A program made the position numbers and the translations under genes. Of a DNA stretch of 64,000 bases, positions 10,640 through 21,707 are shown piece after piece; the first letter of the stretch is position 1; every line of letters starts with the position of its first letter. The stretch spans positions 216,154,031-216,218,030 of the forward strand of contig CM060962.1 in assembly GCA_030765045.1 (NCBI GenBank). The letters are read 5' to 3'. The notes below the pieces were generated by a model that worked only from the letters and a program-made list of their open reading frames with translations, had not been told where the DNA came from and did not search any database. The stretch is from Tenodera sinensis. Its lineage: Eukaryota > Arthropoda > Insecta > Mantodea > Mantidae.

Positions 10640-11250
10640 ATTTACTCACTCAGAAAAATGATCATTTTCACTCCAAGGATTAGGCAATGCTTCAAAACAT
10701 GTCTGACCATCATTTTCTTGGTCTTCCCGAATATCTTTTCCCAATTGGTCTATTGTTTAACACTTTCCTTGGGATCCTTTCTCCAGGCATTCTATTAACA
10801 TGCTCTCCATTCTTTCCTGTAATTGATAATTTTGTCTGCCAAAGGATTTATTTCTAGTTCTTCCCTTATTTTTTCATTTGGAATTTTTTCCAAAACTGCA
10901 CATCCTTTTACTGTTCTTAAAAATCTCATTTCGGCAGCCTGTATGTTGTTTGTGTCAGCTTTTGTCAACGTCCATGTTTCGGATCCATAGATAAAAGGAG
11001 GCACGGCCATTACTTTATAAAACTTCATTCATGTTTCTTTCCTGGTTTTTGTCCTAAGGCTTCTGTTCATTGTACCATATATTTGTTGGAACATAGCTAA
11101 TTTATTTTTAAAATCATTTTCAGATTTATAGCTTACATATGTTCATAAATATTTAATTTCCGTTATTTGCTCTGATATAATATTATTAATTACAATATGG
11201 TTCTAACAGTCTATTTACTTTGGAACGCCATTTTTTGTTTTATTTGTTGA
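10640..11250 (-). pseudogene. RTE-like reverse transcriptase C-terminal fossil
   Basis: An intact stretch at 10795-11028 reads KFYKVMAVPPFIYGSETWTL, then TKADTNNIQAAEMRFLRTVKG and KIREELEINPLADKI. Shifted frames on either side give YGTMNRSLRTKTRKET upstream, and RMPGERIPRKVLN and GRPRK-WSDMF downstream. This is the tail of an endonuclease-RT element, without catalytic residues. Its wording differs from the large element at 20500-24702, so it comes from another family. Confidence 0.8.
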
Positions 11251-13508
11251 AATTTTAAAATTATAGTTGACATAACTTCTGTAAAATATACGCTGCTCTT
11301 TGCAGCTCGAGAAAAATGATTAGGACAGAAATACTATTGGCAGCTTGATTTCCCTCGTTACGTGGTATGAGGCAGAAGTGTTCATATACAGCAAAACTTT
11401 CAGGTTTCTACTTCAAATGAGTTCTGAGAAAAAGCAAGTTAAAGATATTAAATGTTTGTTGTTTATCTAATAATAAGCAAATAATTTTGATACTGGCAAA
11501 CTTCATAAGATATCATTGCAAAACATTAAAGAAAGAGAGAGAGATAAGCTTATACCTATCTGTACTGACATTACAGTAATATTTACATGTATCTGTCAAT
11601 TTTAGCCAGAGATATCCATGTATCTTGGGTTGACTGCATGTCCATAAAATAATTCAGTCATAGTGACGGCAGTGGCGTGAGTGAACTTTGTTCTGCTTGT
11701 AAGAGAAGACGAGCGGGAGAGGAATTCCCCAGGCTTCAACTATCGTGTGTAGCGTGTGATAATAGACAAGAACAGTCTTAGAATATTTTCCACCTCACTT
11801 ACAGGACTTTGTCCTCCACGCAATAAACTCATTCCTGTATATGCCGGATGAAGCGAGTCACCTGGTTAAAGTCTACGTTTCACTGACAATACCTTTTCTG
11901 CAGCTTGTTTAATTTTAACACATTTCAGCAAGCATTTTACCAAGCTCCGTTTTGTTTGAAATGAATTACTTTTCAAATTAAATACAGTGCCCATATGCCG
12001 TTTTCGATGAAAAATGAAGCATTTGAGTCGAAGCTTTAATTTACAGATTCTGTCTAAAATATGTCTCTTCAATAACAAACTATGATCCACAAATCATTAC
12101 ATTATATGCAGTACAAGAAACATTATTGATTTTTCCCTTGCTGATCTTACAGAATCGACGACCCTATGATGTCTTCACCCCCAAGGAATGATTTATCAAT
12201 ATAATGCATGTCGTACATGAACATCTATTCTTGCCATTTTATTTAAAAAGGTTTCTAAAATATTACGAGGATTGTATTAAGGTTTGTAGATTACTTTGTA
12301 TGCATGTTTTAAGGATTACAGTCAAACAATTCTTTCAAACCGGAAAGAAGTTTGGTGCTAAATGAAAATAGTTCCAAATTGTTTGAAACTCAGTTTTATG
12401 TACCCACATATCTAAGCAGATAAAAATATGGAAGGGAGATGCCATTTAGTTCCTTTCCTAATCGTTTAAAAAGCTAGTGGTTTGTGGCTGTCGCTTTACA
12501 TCCTTGAAGATTGTCTCAAGTGTGCAATATGACAGCGGTTACATATATAAATTAACCCAAGCCTCGTTTTAAAATGGGCTTCAAATGTACAGGTCGCGCG
12601 TTACTTCTTGACGAATGAACATTTTATATGAAAGGTTGAATGCGAGTCACTACTCAGCTTTTCCGGGAACGTTCGCGTGGAGAGAGAGAAGGTACAGTCT
12701 GCAGTGAGGTGACGCACATGCTTCTGAGCTGAAGTAGTACAACACTACAAATCAATTTATCACACTTCCAGTAATATCAGCCACACGTATTATACACTAT
12801 ACCTCTATAACTGTTTCCACTTAACTTTCTAGCATTCTTCTATCCCCAACATTTCTCCCTCGTCTTCCTCTGAATTACTGTTATTTTCGTTGCATGCACA
12901 CATCCGTACCGCACAAAACTTTTGCAGTCGACTGTATACACAAACGCGATAGAGAAAAACAGAGGTGTCTGTTATCGTAGCATAAACATTTGCTGACCTG
13001 TTTATTAAGGGTAGGCCTACTCACTGGATTTCTGCTCAAGGTCATTCGTCAAGAACAAACGCGCAACCTATACCAATAAATGCAAAATAGCGAAAAAGGT
13101 CTAAGTTTACTAATCGCTGAAGCTATCAAATCCTGGGCTTTTTCCATATTTTATTGGACATTTGATTATTTTATCTTCTCTTTCATTGCAGGCTATAATG
13201 GACATTTTACCTATGTTGACGACCTTTTCTCTGTCTTAGTGTAAAGCTCAATTAAAAACCAAACACTTATTTAGGGTAAAATAAATAGAAAATAGGTGAC
13301 AGAGAAATAAAAAAGGACGAGATACAATAAACAAACAGGATAAAGGGAAATATGTGATGAGAAATAACAGAATACAATAATAATTAAAGCCAAAATTGTT
13401 AGAACGTGATCGTCTCGGTTATAATATAATGAGTGTATTCGCCAGGAGCGAGGGTCAAACCATCAGCACTGAACGAAACATCCCTGTGCACAAGGTAATG
13501 TGACTTAT
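11251..13508. other. Unclassified 2.3 kb
   Basis: Mixed AT-rich sequence with a more balanced patch at 11650-11860 and 12580-12740. A short GAGA run is at 11530. I see no open frame with a recognisable domain, no paired inverted ends and no tRNA-like box pair. Confidence 0.5.
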
Positions 13509-13511
13509 ACC

Positions 13512-13721
13512 GCTCGCAAAAGTTAAAGGCATATGAACGCTGGCCAGTGCTCAAGCAGAGCGCTGTTGCCAAGCGTAGTGCGTGTACCGGCAGACGGTCT
13601 GTACATTAGGTTGTGTGAGATGCATGCACCACATTCGGCAGCGCTGGTAGGAGGGGCAAGCGTAGGATTCGCTGGAGTCCGCAGTACGCCTTGCCTCCAT
13701 ATGCCTTTAAGTTTTGCGAAG
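13512..13721. mobile_element. MITE-like element with 22 bp inverted ends
   Basis: TCGCAAAAGTTAAAGGCATATG at 13514-13535 is matched, inverted, by 13698-13719 with one mismatch. TATA lies just outside each end, compatible with a TA target. The interior of about 160 bp is GC-rich and has no coding motif. This fits a short non-autonomous DNA transposon of the Tc1/mariner type. The family assignment is inference. Confidence 0.65.
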
Positions 13722-13749
13722 ATTATAGTAATTGTAGCCTTAGTAATAA

Positions 13750-14120
13750 CTGAACGACGTGGCTCCGCGGCTACATGTACAACTCGCGTTCGGGAGGTCC
13801 CGGGATCGATGCCCAGCAATCTCGCATACTGATTTGGCTTGTTTTCCTTGGTTTTATCTTCTCATTTAGGCGTGTGCTGGTATACTTAATTTCATTACAT
13901 AGTTTCCCTTCCTTCCGTTCCTTATTTCATTCCCCTTGTCATCTTCCAGTTTCGGTTGTTAGCGCGATGATTCGGGCAGGTGCGGACAGATGGAGCGGTT
14001 GCTTGCGTTCTGTAAACCCTTCTCCCCTGATTCCACTTGTGATAGATGCCCCGGGTTGTGAGGGTCACTTCGACCCCTTTATGGGTAGTGGTGACGAGTT
14101 TCAGATGTTGTGGATGGTGG
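13750..14120 (+). mobile_element. tRNA-headed SINE (family I)
   Basis: The head GTGGCTCCGCGGCTACATG ... GGGATCGATGCCC resembles a decayed tRNA A-box and B-box pair. The body carries TTCTCATTTAGGCG-GTGCTGG, shared in position with the SINEs at 58163, 60050 and 62348. The 3' boundary is uncertain. Confidence 0.5.
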
Positions 14121-14720
14121 CTCTCTGTCAACTGCAAGGTACTTCACACATCTCTACTGTCGACGCCCTATGGCGGGGTTTTGGTCTCTCTTCACCTCAT
14201 CTCTCCCTCCCAGGGGCTGGTAGCCTGGAAGAGACGATTAATTACAAGCCCCGAATTTCCTGTCCCTCAAGTTCACCTCACTGCTCGCTTCACCTCATCT
14301 TTTATCTGGTGAGTTGTTTCAGGGTTGCAAGTACCGATGGGACTCTCGGCATTGCTTGGCGGGGAAAAAGATTCTCTGTGTAAATCCTCGTCCTCCGGAT
14401 CGAGGGCGGTCTATGAGTACTGGACTTCACAGTGGAATGTGTAAGACTACACAGGGGAGGAAAGGCGGTTATAACAGCTGCCTCTGGGGAGCCTATATCT
14501 GAAAACTGTAAGGGACACTGCTCTCTGCTGCCATGTCTCCTATGTTCAACTGCCCTCCGTTTCCTTTCACCTCAACCATTTCTCCCGTTGGGCGCCACTT
14601 CAGGGGCACAGACACAAAAGCTCTTCTATAGATCGAGACCACTTCCGAACCTTGTCATGCCTCATATGTTATTTAAGATTCTAAATTCATGTAGCATTCT
14701 TGCACATTACTGGAAACTAA
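14121..14720 (+). repeat. Unclassified GC-richer repeat-like segment
   Basis: GC content and phrases such as GGGGAGGAAAGGCGGTTATA suggest a retroposon 3' region, but I cannot match it to another segment here. Its open frames carry no known domain. Confidence 0.3.
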
Positions 14721-14927
14721 ATCTCAGGTAGCAAGGTAGCCAATTGATATGTAATAAATTATATTTATTATGTAATTTGGATGCACTAATTACACTCCTT
14801 GTGATGCAGTAACTTGTTTCACATTTTATCGTGTGCAATGAGGTAAACAGGATAAGGTGTTTTGGCTGATGGTTTAATATCATATTGCGCGGCTTACTTA
14901 GACGTAATAACTTCGCTCAAGTAAGTG

Positions 14928-14962
14928 TAGAGTTTAAGGGTCCGTCGACAGCTAGGTCATTT
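14928..14962 (-). mobile_element. Ultra-short retroposon copy 6, decayed
   Basis: Minus strand AAATGACCTAGCTGTCGACG, then GACCCTTAAACTCTAC, matches the core of the short family. The (CTCA)n tail is reduced to CTTACTTG and no clear target duplication remains, as expected for an older copy. Confidence 0.6.
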
Positions 14963-15174
14963 GGACACTTTAACTTCTATCAAAATAATGGTGTTTCCAA
15001 TCCACACAGTGTTACAGAATTAAACCGAAAAACTTTCAGGGGTTACAAAGGGTTAGAGGAGCACTTTGATACAGGACACTTACGGTCTTTGAGTTCATGG
15101 CTGTTTGCAATAGATAAAAGAAAAATCAGTTGTGTTGCGCTGAAATGACATACTCCACTTTTGCAAAAACTATT

Positions 15175-15977
15175 CTTTCAAACACATATTCCTCTATATA
15201 CCCCATGATAACACAGATAAACGTGTGTAGAAATATATTTGTTGCATGTATTTTCTTGAATGTACTACGAGAACAGGAAAATGCGGTAGGCTATAAGTGA
15301 TAACAAATCTTATAAGTGCTGGTTGCTGTGTGACGGCTTTGAAACTACTTTCTCTTTGATTGCCAATATATACAAACAAAAGAAGAACGTATTGCCATTT
15401 GGGGAAAGTATTTAAAAATTCAAACCAAGAACAAGAAATATCTCAGCAATGCTTTGCTCCACAAGAAGTGTATTTGACATAAATAGTGAACTTTAATGAA
15501 TCTACTTTTTTTGTCCAGCAAGGTTTTGCTATCTCCTAAGTTTAACAATTGTACAAGCCGCTCACAATGAAGAGCATTTCAGAGGCTGTTTCAAGAAAAT
15601 CAAAGATATATGTTGAATTCGTCATGAAAATATCTTAAACATACGTTATTTTAATCAAAATCGTTACAGCCATTTTTGAGAAAATCATTCTTTTTTAAAA
15701 ATGCTCCATGCAAAGGGTAGTTTGCGGTGGAGTATTTTCTGTAAATTCTTGGTTTTTTAACCCTGGAAGATGCCGAACTTTACTATCAAGTTTGGTTTAT
15801 AACCCACTTTTCGTTTTTGAGTTATACTGTTCTGAATGAGACACCGACGGACTTGTTCCTAAACTTTTTTAAGCTCAGGGAGCCTCAAAACGTATATTTA
15901 CGGTGAAATATGGACGACCGATTTATGGGTCAAATACAGTACTTCCCTTACTTACTGTAGATATTGGAGAAGTAAAA
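15175..15977 (-). repeat. Family A repeat, subtype without (TG)n
   Basis: In minus orientation it runs from AATATCTACAGTAAGTAAGG through ATTTCACCGT-AATATACG, TTGAGGCTCCCTGAGC and GAACAAGTCCGTC to the tail end near 15180. It is closest to the copy at 34745-35590. It is joined on its head side to family Z, as in that other copy. Confidence 0.75.
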
Positions 15978-17172
15978 ACGAGTCAGGTAAGTATATATGT
16001 CTGTGATATAACTTCCCTGCATTGCTGCAAATTGCAACTCCCTTTGCTGTGTTCAAATAGTTTATGTCATTACCTCCGCAACATCTATATGAACTTTGAA
16101 AGAAACGCGAGAAGTTAAAATTGGGTTCACCCCAAACATAATTTCGAAACAAAAATTGTTGAGCCGCTTGTACGTTGTCTGACTTGACAGTGACAGCTGG
16201 GCAGGCCAGAGACTGCCCCATTAGTACAGCTAAATATTCTTTGTCTCTTTAATAAGTATGATTCTCCGTGTGAAGTGCAAGTATAATTAGTGTTTACAGT
16301 GCTGACGGAGCATTCTTCCAGAAAACGTACAGCTCATATCTTTGTAAATACCGGCCATGGTACATATTTTCGCACTTATAAAAGAGAAATAACTAGTTTA
16401 GAGGGAAATCAGCACCGCAGTCTTAGTAAGTCTTTATTAACCTGCATTTATGAGCAGGAAGAGTCAAGTGAAAAGTTATTACGTAACTTTAAAGATTGCC
16501 GTCACAGAGTGTAAGTGTCCCACAAACATAATACGTATGAGATTATCAAGATGTTCCTATTAAATCCCTGAATGTTTGTCGGTTAAGTTCTGTAACACAT
16601 AACATCAATACTTATGATAGATATGATTGTGATGATAACCTGAGGTCTAAGGTTACATACATTTATTAATAGGATGTTTTACTGAATGTAATTATTGAAT
16701 GTAAAGTATAATTCCACATTATGTACCAATGCATATGAGTATAGCTATGTTAAAAAGTAAGTGCTATTTCTTCAGTACTCACTAACAGATCGTTTAATTT
16801 ATTAAACTAAGACCTTAATATATTTTATTTGCCATCATATTACACCACTAATATTCACCTCGGTACCGAAAGAGGCACTATATCCAACTCCTCCCGACAT
16901 TATTGCATCCGAAGCAAAAAGTATTTACCTTAGCATATTTTATATATCATTAGTTCTATAACTTTTTAAAAATGGTACCTTTTTCAATTATTTATGGGCA
17001 TTATTTTCAAAACAAACTAAATACATTTATTATACCAAATTTTATTTTGTGTAACAAATAAAAATATTATAGAAATCACTCACTTTTACACTTAAATTAA
17101 CATTTTTTGTCGAACCTCCCCGTTAGTAATTCGATTTTGAAGATTTCACGAAGTTTTTTCTGGTCAGTGGAA
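15978..17172 (-). repeat. Family Z repeat, minus copy
   Basis: The segment 16450-17172 is the reverse complement, with divergence, of 33725-34410. Shared landmarks are CTGACGGGGAAGTTTGACAA, ATGTCGGGAGGAGTTGG and AGTAAAACATCCTATTAA. Its microsatellite side abuts (ATT)n at 17182. The part 15978-16450 is not shared except for the last 40 bp before family A. No coding motif was recognised. Confidence 0.7.
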
Positions 17173-17179
17173 ATTATAG

Positions 17180-17534
<355 letters not shown>

Positions 17535-17899
17535 GACAGTACATTTCAAATTACCAGTTGTATATCTGAACATTGCAAATTATTAGCTTCCATGTAGTGT
17601 AGTACAAATTATAATGCATACTGTACTCACACTACATTTTATCAATCTTGATCTATCTAATAAGAAATGCTAATAAAGCTATGTGTATTTAAGCTAAATG
17701 AAGCTAAACATGGTAATGAGGGAAAAATGAAGTTAAAATATATATATAAGGTTGTCTCACAATTTCGTTCGTTTTGCTCGCAAGTTCCATCTATAGCGCC
17801 TGAAAACACTGAACCCTCTGTTCACTCAAGTTATCATATCTACCTAATCACACAACCTGACTCGCTATTGGATACGTCAGTATGTGTTTGTGACTGATG
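17535..17899. other. AT-rich flank of the mariner fossil
   Basis: No motif until a plausible mariner 5' leader near 17750-17900, which includes AGGTTGTCTCACAATTTCG. Confidence 0.5.
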
Positions 17900-18123
17900 T
17901 TGGATGGAACAGCGTGAACTTGTGTTTACAAACTATGTAAAGCAAAAAGGAACATTTCCGACATCTTAATGCTGTTTTACTATCGTAAGGGCAAAACCAC
18001 CTCACAATGCCGGCAGACAATTTGTGCTATCTACGGGGAAGATGCAGTAACGAATCGAGCATGTCAAATGTGGTTTAGTCGATTTCAAGCTGGGAATTTC
18101 TCTCTAAAACAGAAAGTTTGGTA
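17900..18123 (+). pseudogene. mariner transposase N-terminal fossil
   Basis: After one frame change the plus strand reads EHFRHLNAVL, then YYRKGKTTSQCRQTICAIYG, EDAVTNRACQMWFSRFQAGN and FSLK before a stop. This is the first helix-turn-helix domain of mariner transposases (typically YGEDAV, then W-RF--G-FSL), which binds the inverted repeats. The catalytic D,D34D part is absent, so this is a truncated relic. Confidence 0.8.
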
Positions 18124-19117
18124 ACTACTCTCTCATAGCTGTGCTGCGGGTGAGGCGCGTTCCTAGGCGTTCTTAGTGATTGAAACATATCGAGAAATCA
18201 ATGAACTTATGAAACAACCTCATACAAGCATATAAGCACAAAAATATAACGCGGGCCTGCTATACCCTGGGATGTTCTACCAGAGCGTGCGCCTAACGGA
18301 GGGTTAAATGCACAATATTGCGAAGCACAGCTAGAGGTGGTTGTGTAAGTTTCACTGTTTATATGTCCAACTTCATTTTCACATACATGGCATCCCCAAG
18401 GGAGGTAATTGCATCATTCAGCCACTCTGATCTTGGATTTTTTACCGACTTCCATAGTTCGGTAGGCGAATGTGGTTTCTGCAATGCCACAAATATTCCC
18501 GTTCCCCATCTCGCGTCTTTTAATTTCCTTCTACTATTTCAGGGTCAAAGGATTAGGCACGTGGACGGTGTATAGCGGTGGAATTTGCTTTTGAGTAACT
18601 GTCTGTCCTGGTGTCAGGTGTGTGATGAGCTCCCAGCGAGTGGAGGGAAGCTCTGGCGGTTGGTTGCGGAATCTCACAACTGCACACGTTAGGTACCTGC
18701 CTGTTTCTGAACTTGCTGCTTCGAATTTGGTAGGCCTCGTGTCATTGCTTTACCCCTTCAGTAGGCACAATAGGCCTTCTATGTGCTCCCGTTCTAAAAT
18801 CCTTCTCCACACCTACATAATTTAATCTGTTCTACAATCCTTAATTTTGTGAAGATTTCAACGTTTAAATAAACTTCTGACACTTGTCCTTGGTGACAGT
18901 TGCTCTCCAGTACAATTTAGTGATATTTGCATTCAAGATTCTAGATCTGGGAAACCATTATCGCTTGAAGGTTGAGTGTTGATTACAAAAGTATAAAGGG
19001 GGTAAATCAGCGATGTCCAACCTTGTCTCTTTGGAGACGCTTACGTAGTGAGCAGCTATTCCTCATTCCACTCCTTCAGTCGGAGGGACAGGCAGTCAAA
19101 TATTTCTTTTTTCTTTT
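18124..19117. other. Unclassified ~1 kb
   Basis: Moderate GC at 18550-18800. No recognised domain, tRNA-like head or terminal repeat. Confidence 0.45.
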
Positions 19118-19432
19118 GAGTGAACCATTTCCGAGATATTTTTTATTTGTTTGAATTTGCCAATACTTGTATTTTTCTCAAATATGAATATGTTATTCAC
19201 CTTACCATCTCTTGGCATTGGAAAGAGAACGGAGTTTCAAAGGCATCGCATACCAACCAGCTCTTAAAGCATTTCACTATCGCTTAAAGCCTACTGTATA
19301 CCTATATTCCCCTTGTACCTACAAGAAAATTAGCAATAAGATACTTTCTGAAAATGTTTATGTGGATTAAAATGAAGTAGATAGAGAAATAAGCATTTGC
19401 AAGAATAGTTTGTATAAGAGTGAGTATAGCTC
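19118..19432 (+). repeat. Family A repeat, 3'-half fragment
   Basis: GAGTGAACCATTTCCGAGATA, CTGTATACCTATATTCCCCTTG and AATTAGCAATAAGATA follow the order of the family A tail. Confidence 0.7.
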
Positions 19433-20059
19433 TACATATATTTGCGAACAGAGTTTCTCCAAAGTGGACTATATCAAAATCCTATATCGCAATAGGTACG
19501 TTAATGAACAGATGTTTATCGCATAAGGTTTGGAAGTGTTTTCGTAAATAGAACCTACGTATCACCAAACCGCCACTGCAGCACAATGCACGGCTGGGGG
19601 GTTAAAGAGTGGAAAAGTCAATGTATAGTGGATCGCTGGAGTAAATCATTCCCTGTTATTGCTAGAAGCTAGCCTTGTTAATTAATATTACTTAATGGAC
19701 CTGTGTAGGTCGACATGAGTGAGGTGTCCCCCTTCGTTCTTGTACCCTTTACCTTTACCCTTTAATATTAATTCCTCAGTCGTGATAGATTGAATTCATT
19801 TTTACGCTGTAGTATTCCCTTTGGATTTCATTTCTCTGAAATCAGCAAGGGCAAGCCACTATTGATGTACGATGGGCATCAATATATGGCCAATCATTCA
19901 AACAAGGAAAACCTCACTCAGTTATCCCGTGTGAACTACTACAAGATGAAAAACTACAAAGAGAGCGCTTAAGAAAAACAAAAATAAAAACCAAAAAACG
20001 CCCTTCTAGTTGCATACGTGTGTTCCGCATGTTGCAGTAAAAGAAGTTCAGGAACAAAT
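19433..20059. other. Mixed sequence with a SINE tail fragment
   Basis: 19695-19765 (CCTGTGTAGGTCGACATGAG, then GAGGTGTCCCCCTTC) matches the tail of the SINE at 58640-58690 and ends in TTTACC-type repeats. The rest is unclassified. Confidence 0.5.
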
Positions 20060-20061
20060 GG

Positions 20062-20113
<52 letters not shown>
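20060..20113. repeat. Poly(A) tract, ~54 bp
   Basis: Uninterrupted A run. It could be the tail of a plus-strand retroposon ending here, but no body is recognised upstream. Confidence 0.9.
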
Positions 20114-20114
<1 letters not shown>

Positions 20115-20562
20115 AGAAAGAGTACGAGGGAATGCGATCAATCTATTTATAAAATATGTGCGGAAGAATTTGGAAAACTATTTGCGGTTATGATTTTGTG
20201 ACTGCTATGGTAACGCAGACAAGCAGTAACCAGGCATACTTCTGCTAAATAAGGAGCACAAAACTTATTTAACAGCTGTGAAGAATTCTTTGTCGGACTG
20301 GGATACAAAGACACTTGTGACTTTCAGACGACTACCAATGAGTCAATAAATAATTTGTTCCCATTAATGAAAATTTGTGACTGGAATTACCATTTCAAAT
20401 AATGCCTGTCGAGAAAAGTGCAGGAACTTAGGTTAGTTACGGAATACACTGAAAATGAAGAAATTCGGTTTTATGCAGTTTTGTGTTCGTATGTGTAAGT
20501 TAAGATGGCGGACGTAACTGAACGGCGAAAACATCGAGAAAATAATAGAAGAAGGACGTTTC

Positions 20563-21573
20563 ATGAAGAAAGAAACGAAGGCAGTTCTTCTAGAAGCTGT
20601 GAGTAGTATAAGAAATTGGTTTCAAGCTCTAAAACAAGAGACAATAAAAGACAAATGCATGAAACATGTAGAAGAGGTTAAGGTTGTACATGGCGGTGAA
20701 ACATGCAAGGGTGACGACAGAAGTACAACAGAACAACTAGCGACATCTGTCGCCGAAATACAGGAAACAGAGGACAAACAAAGTCAACCGGGGGACGCAT
20801 CTGCAGGACTAGAGAGGAATGACAAACACGGAAGGGTAGTACAGAAGGAGGTTGAAAACGGAACAGATTTACAATCAGCTGAACATACCAGCATGAATCA
20901 AGCAGCAACGAAAGCGAAAAAGGAGAAGTCGACAGAGGTCGAAAAGATGGCACAAAAAGTAGAAGACATAATTGACTTCCTCACAAACAAACTAGGAAAT
21001 GTAATAGCGGAGCAAGTGAAAAAAAAAAAACCATAGAAGAGGAAAACGCTCACAACAGAACAGAACCGAATTACAAAAGAGGGACGGCAGAAAAATAGGA
21101 TCAGAGGAAAATAGAGAGAAAATGGAACCGCCAATAGGGCGGAAAGGAGAATAACAACAAGAAGAACCGGAAGGGGAGTACCAACATGAAGGAACACAAA
21201 ACGAAGGAAATGAACAGGTGGAAAACTCATGGGAAACAGTCACATGGAAAAGAAGACAAGAAGGAAGAAATGCGAAGCACAGAAACACCATAAAAGGAAC
21301 GAAAAAAGACCAGGATATGCAAGCAGCAGAGAAGACAGCATGGTTATACATCGGCAATCTCAAGAAAAGCACTACAAACGAAATAGTGATGAAATATCTG
21401 TTAAAGAACGGAATAACGGGACATTTAGAATGCGAGGAACTACACACATTAGGAAACAAAAAAGCTTTCAAGGTGGGAATTCAATTTGAAGATCTAGAAA
21501 TCACATAAAATCCAGATTTCTGGCCTGAGGACACAATAATACGCCGATTTCGCTTCTTTCGATTCACAAGAAG
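20563..21573 (+). pseudogene. RTE-like ORF1, coiled-coil and RNA-binding-like regions
   Basis: The first part (20563-21036, 157 residues) is very rich in Lys, Glu and Thr and ends in a probable coiled coil (EVEKMAQKVEDIIDFLTNKL). After stops, a second part (21218-21508) gives AWLYIGNLKKSTT, then CEELHTLGNKKAFKVGI. A shifted frame adds PDFWPEDTIIRRFRFF. The WLY-GNL ... FKVG ... WP pattern resembles the RNA-recognition-like domain of ORF1 in several insect non-LTR elements, whose role is to bind element RNA. Assignment as ORF1 rests on position and this pattern. Confidence 0.6.
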
Positions 21574-21707
21574 AGCAACAAGAGAGGGTGTGGAATTACA
21601 CTAAACATAGAACAAAACAAAAAAGGAACGCGCTGATACGGAGCCTAGAAAACTGTAAAAACACACACACAACCAGGCAAGAATCTAAAATAATCATAAC
21701 AGACAAC

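Noticed and set aside
13533..14383. Overlapping ORFs of 60-200 codons on both strands
   Set aside because: They cover a MITE and tRNA-headed SINE-like sequence and carry no domain.
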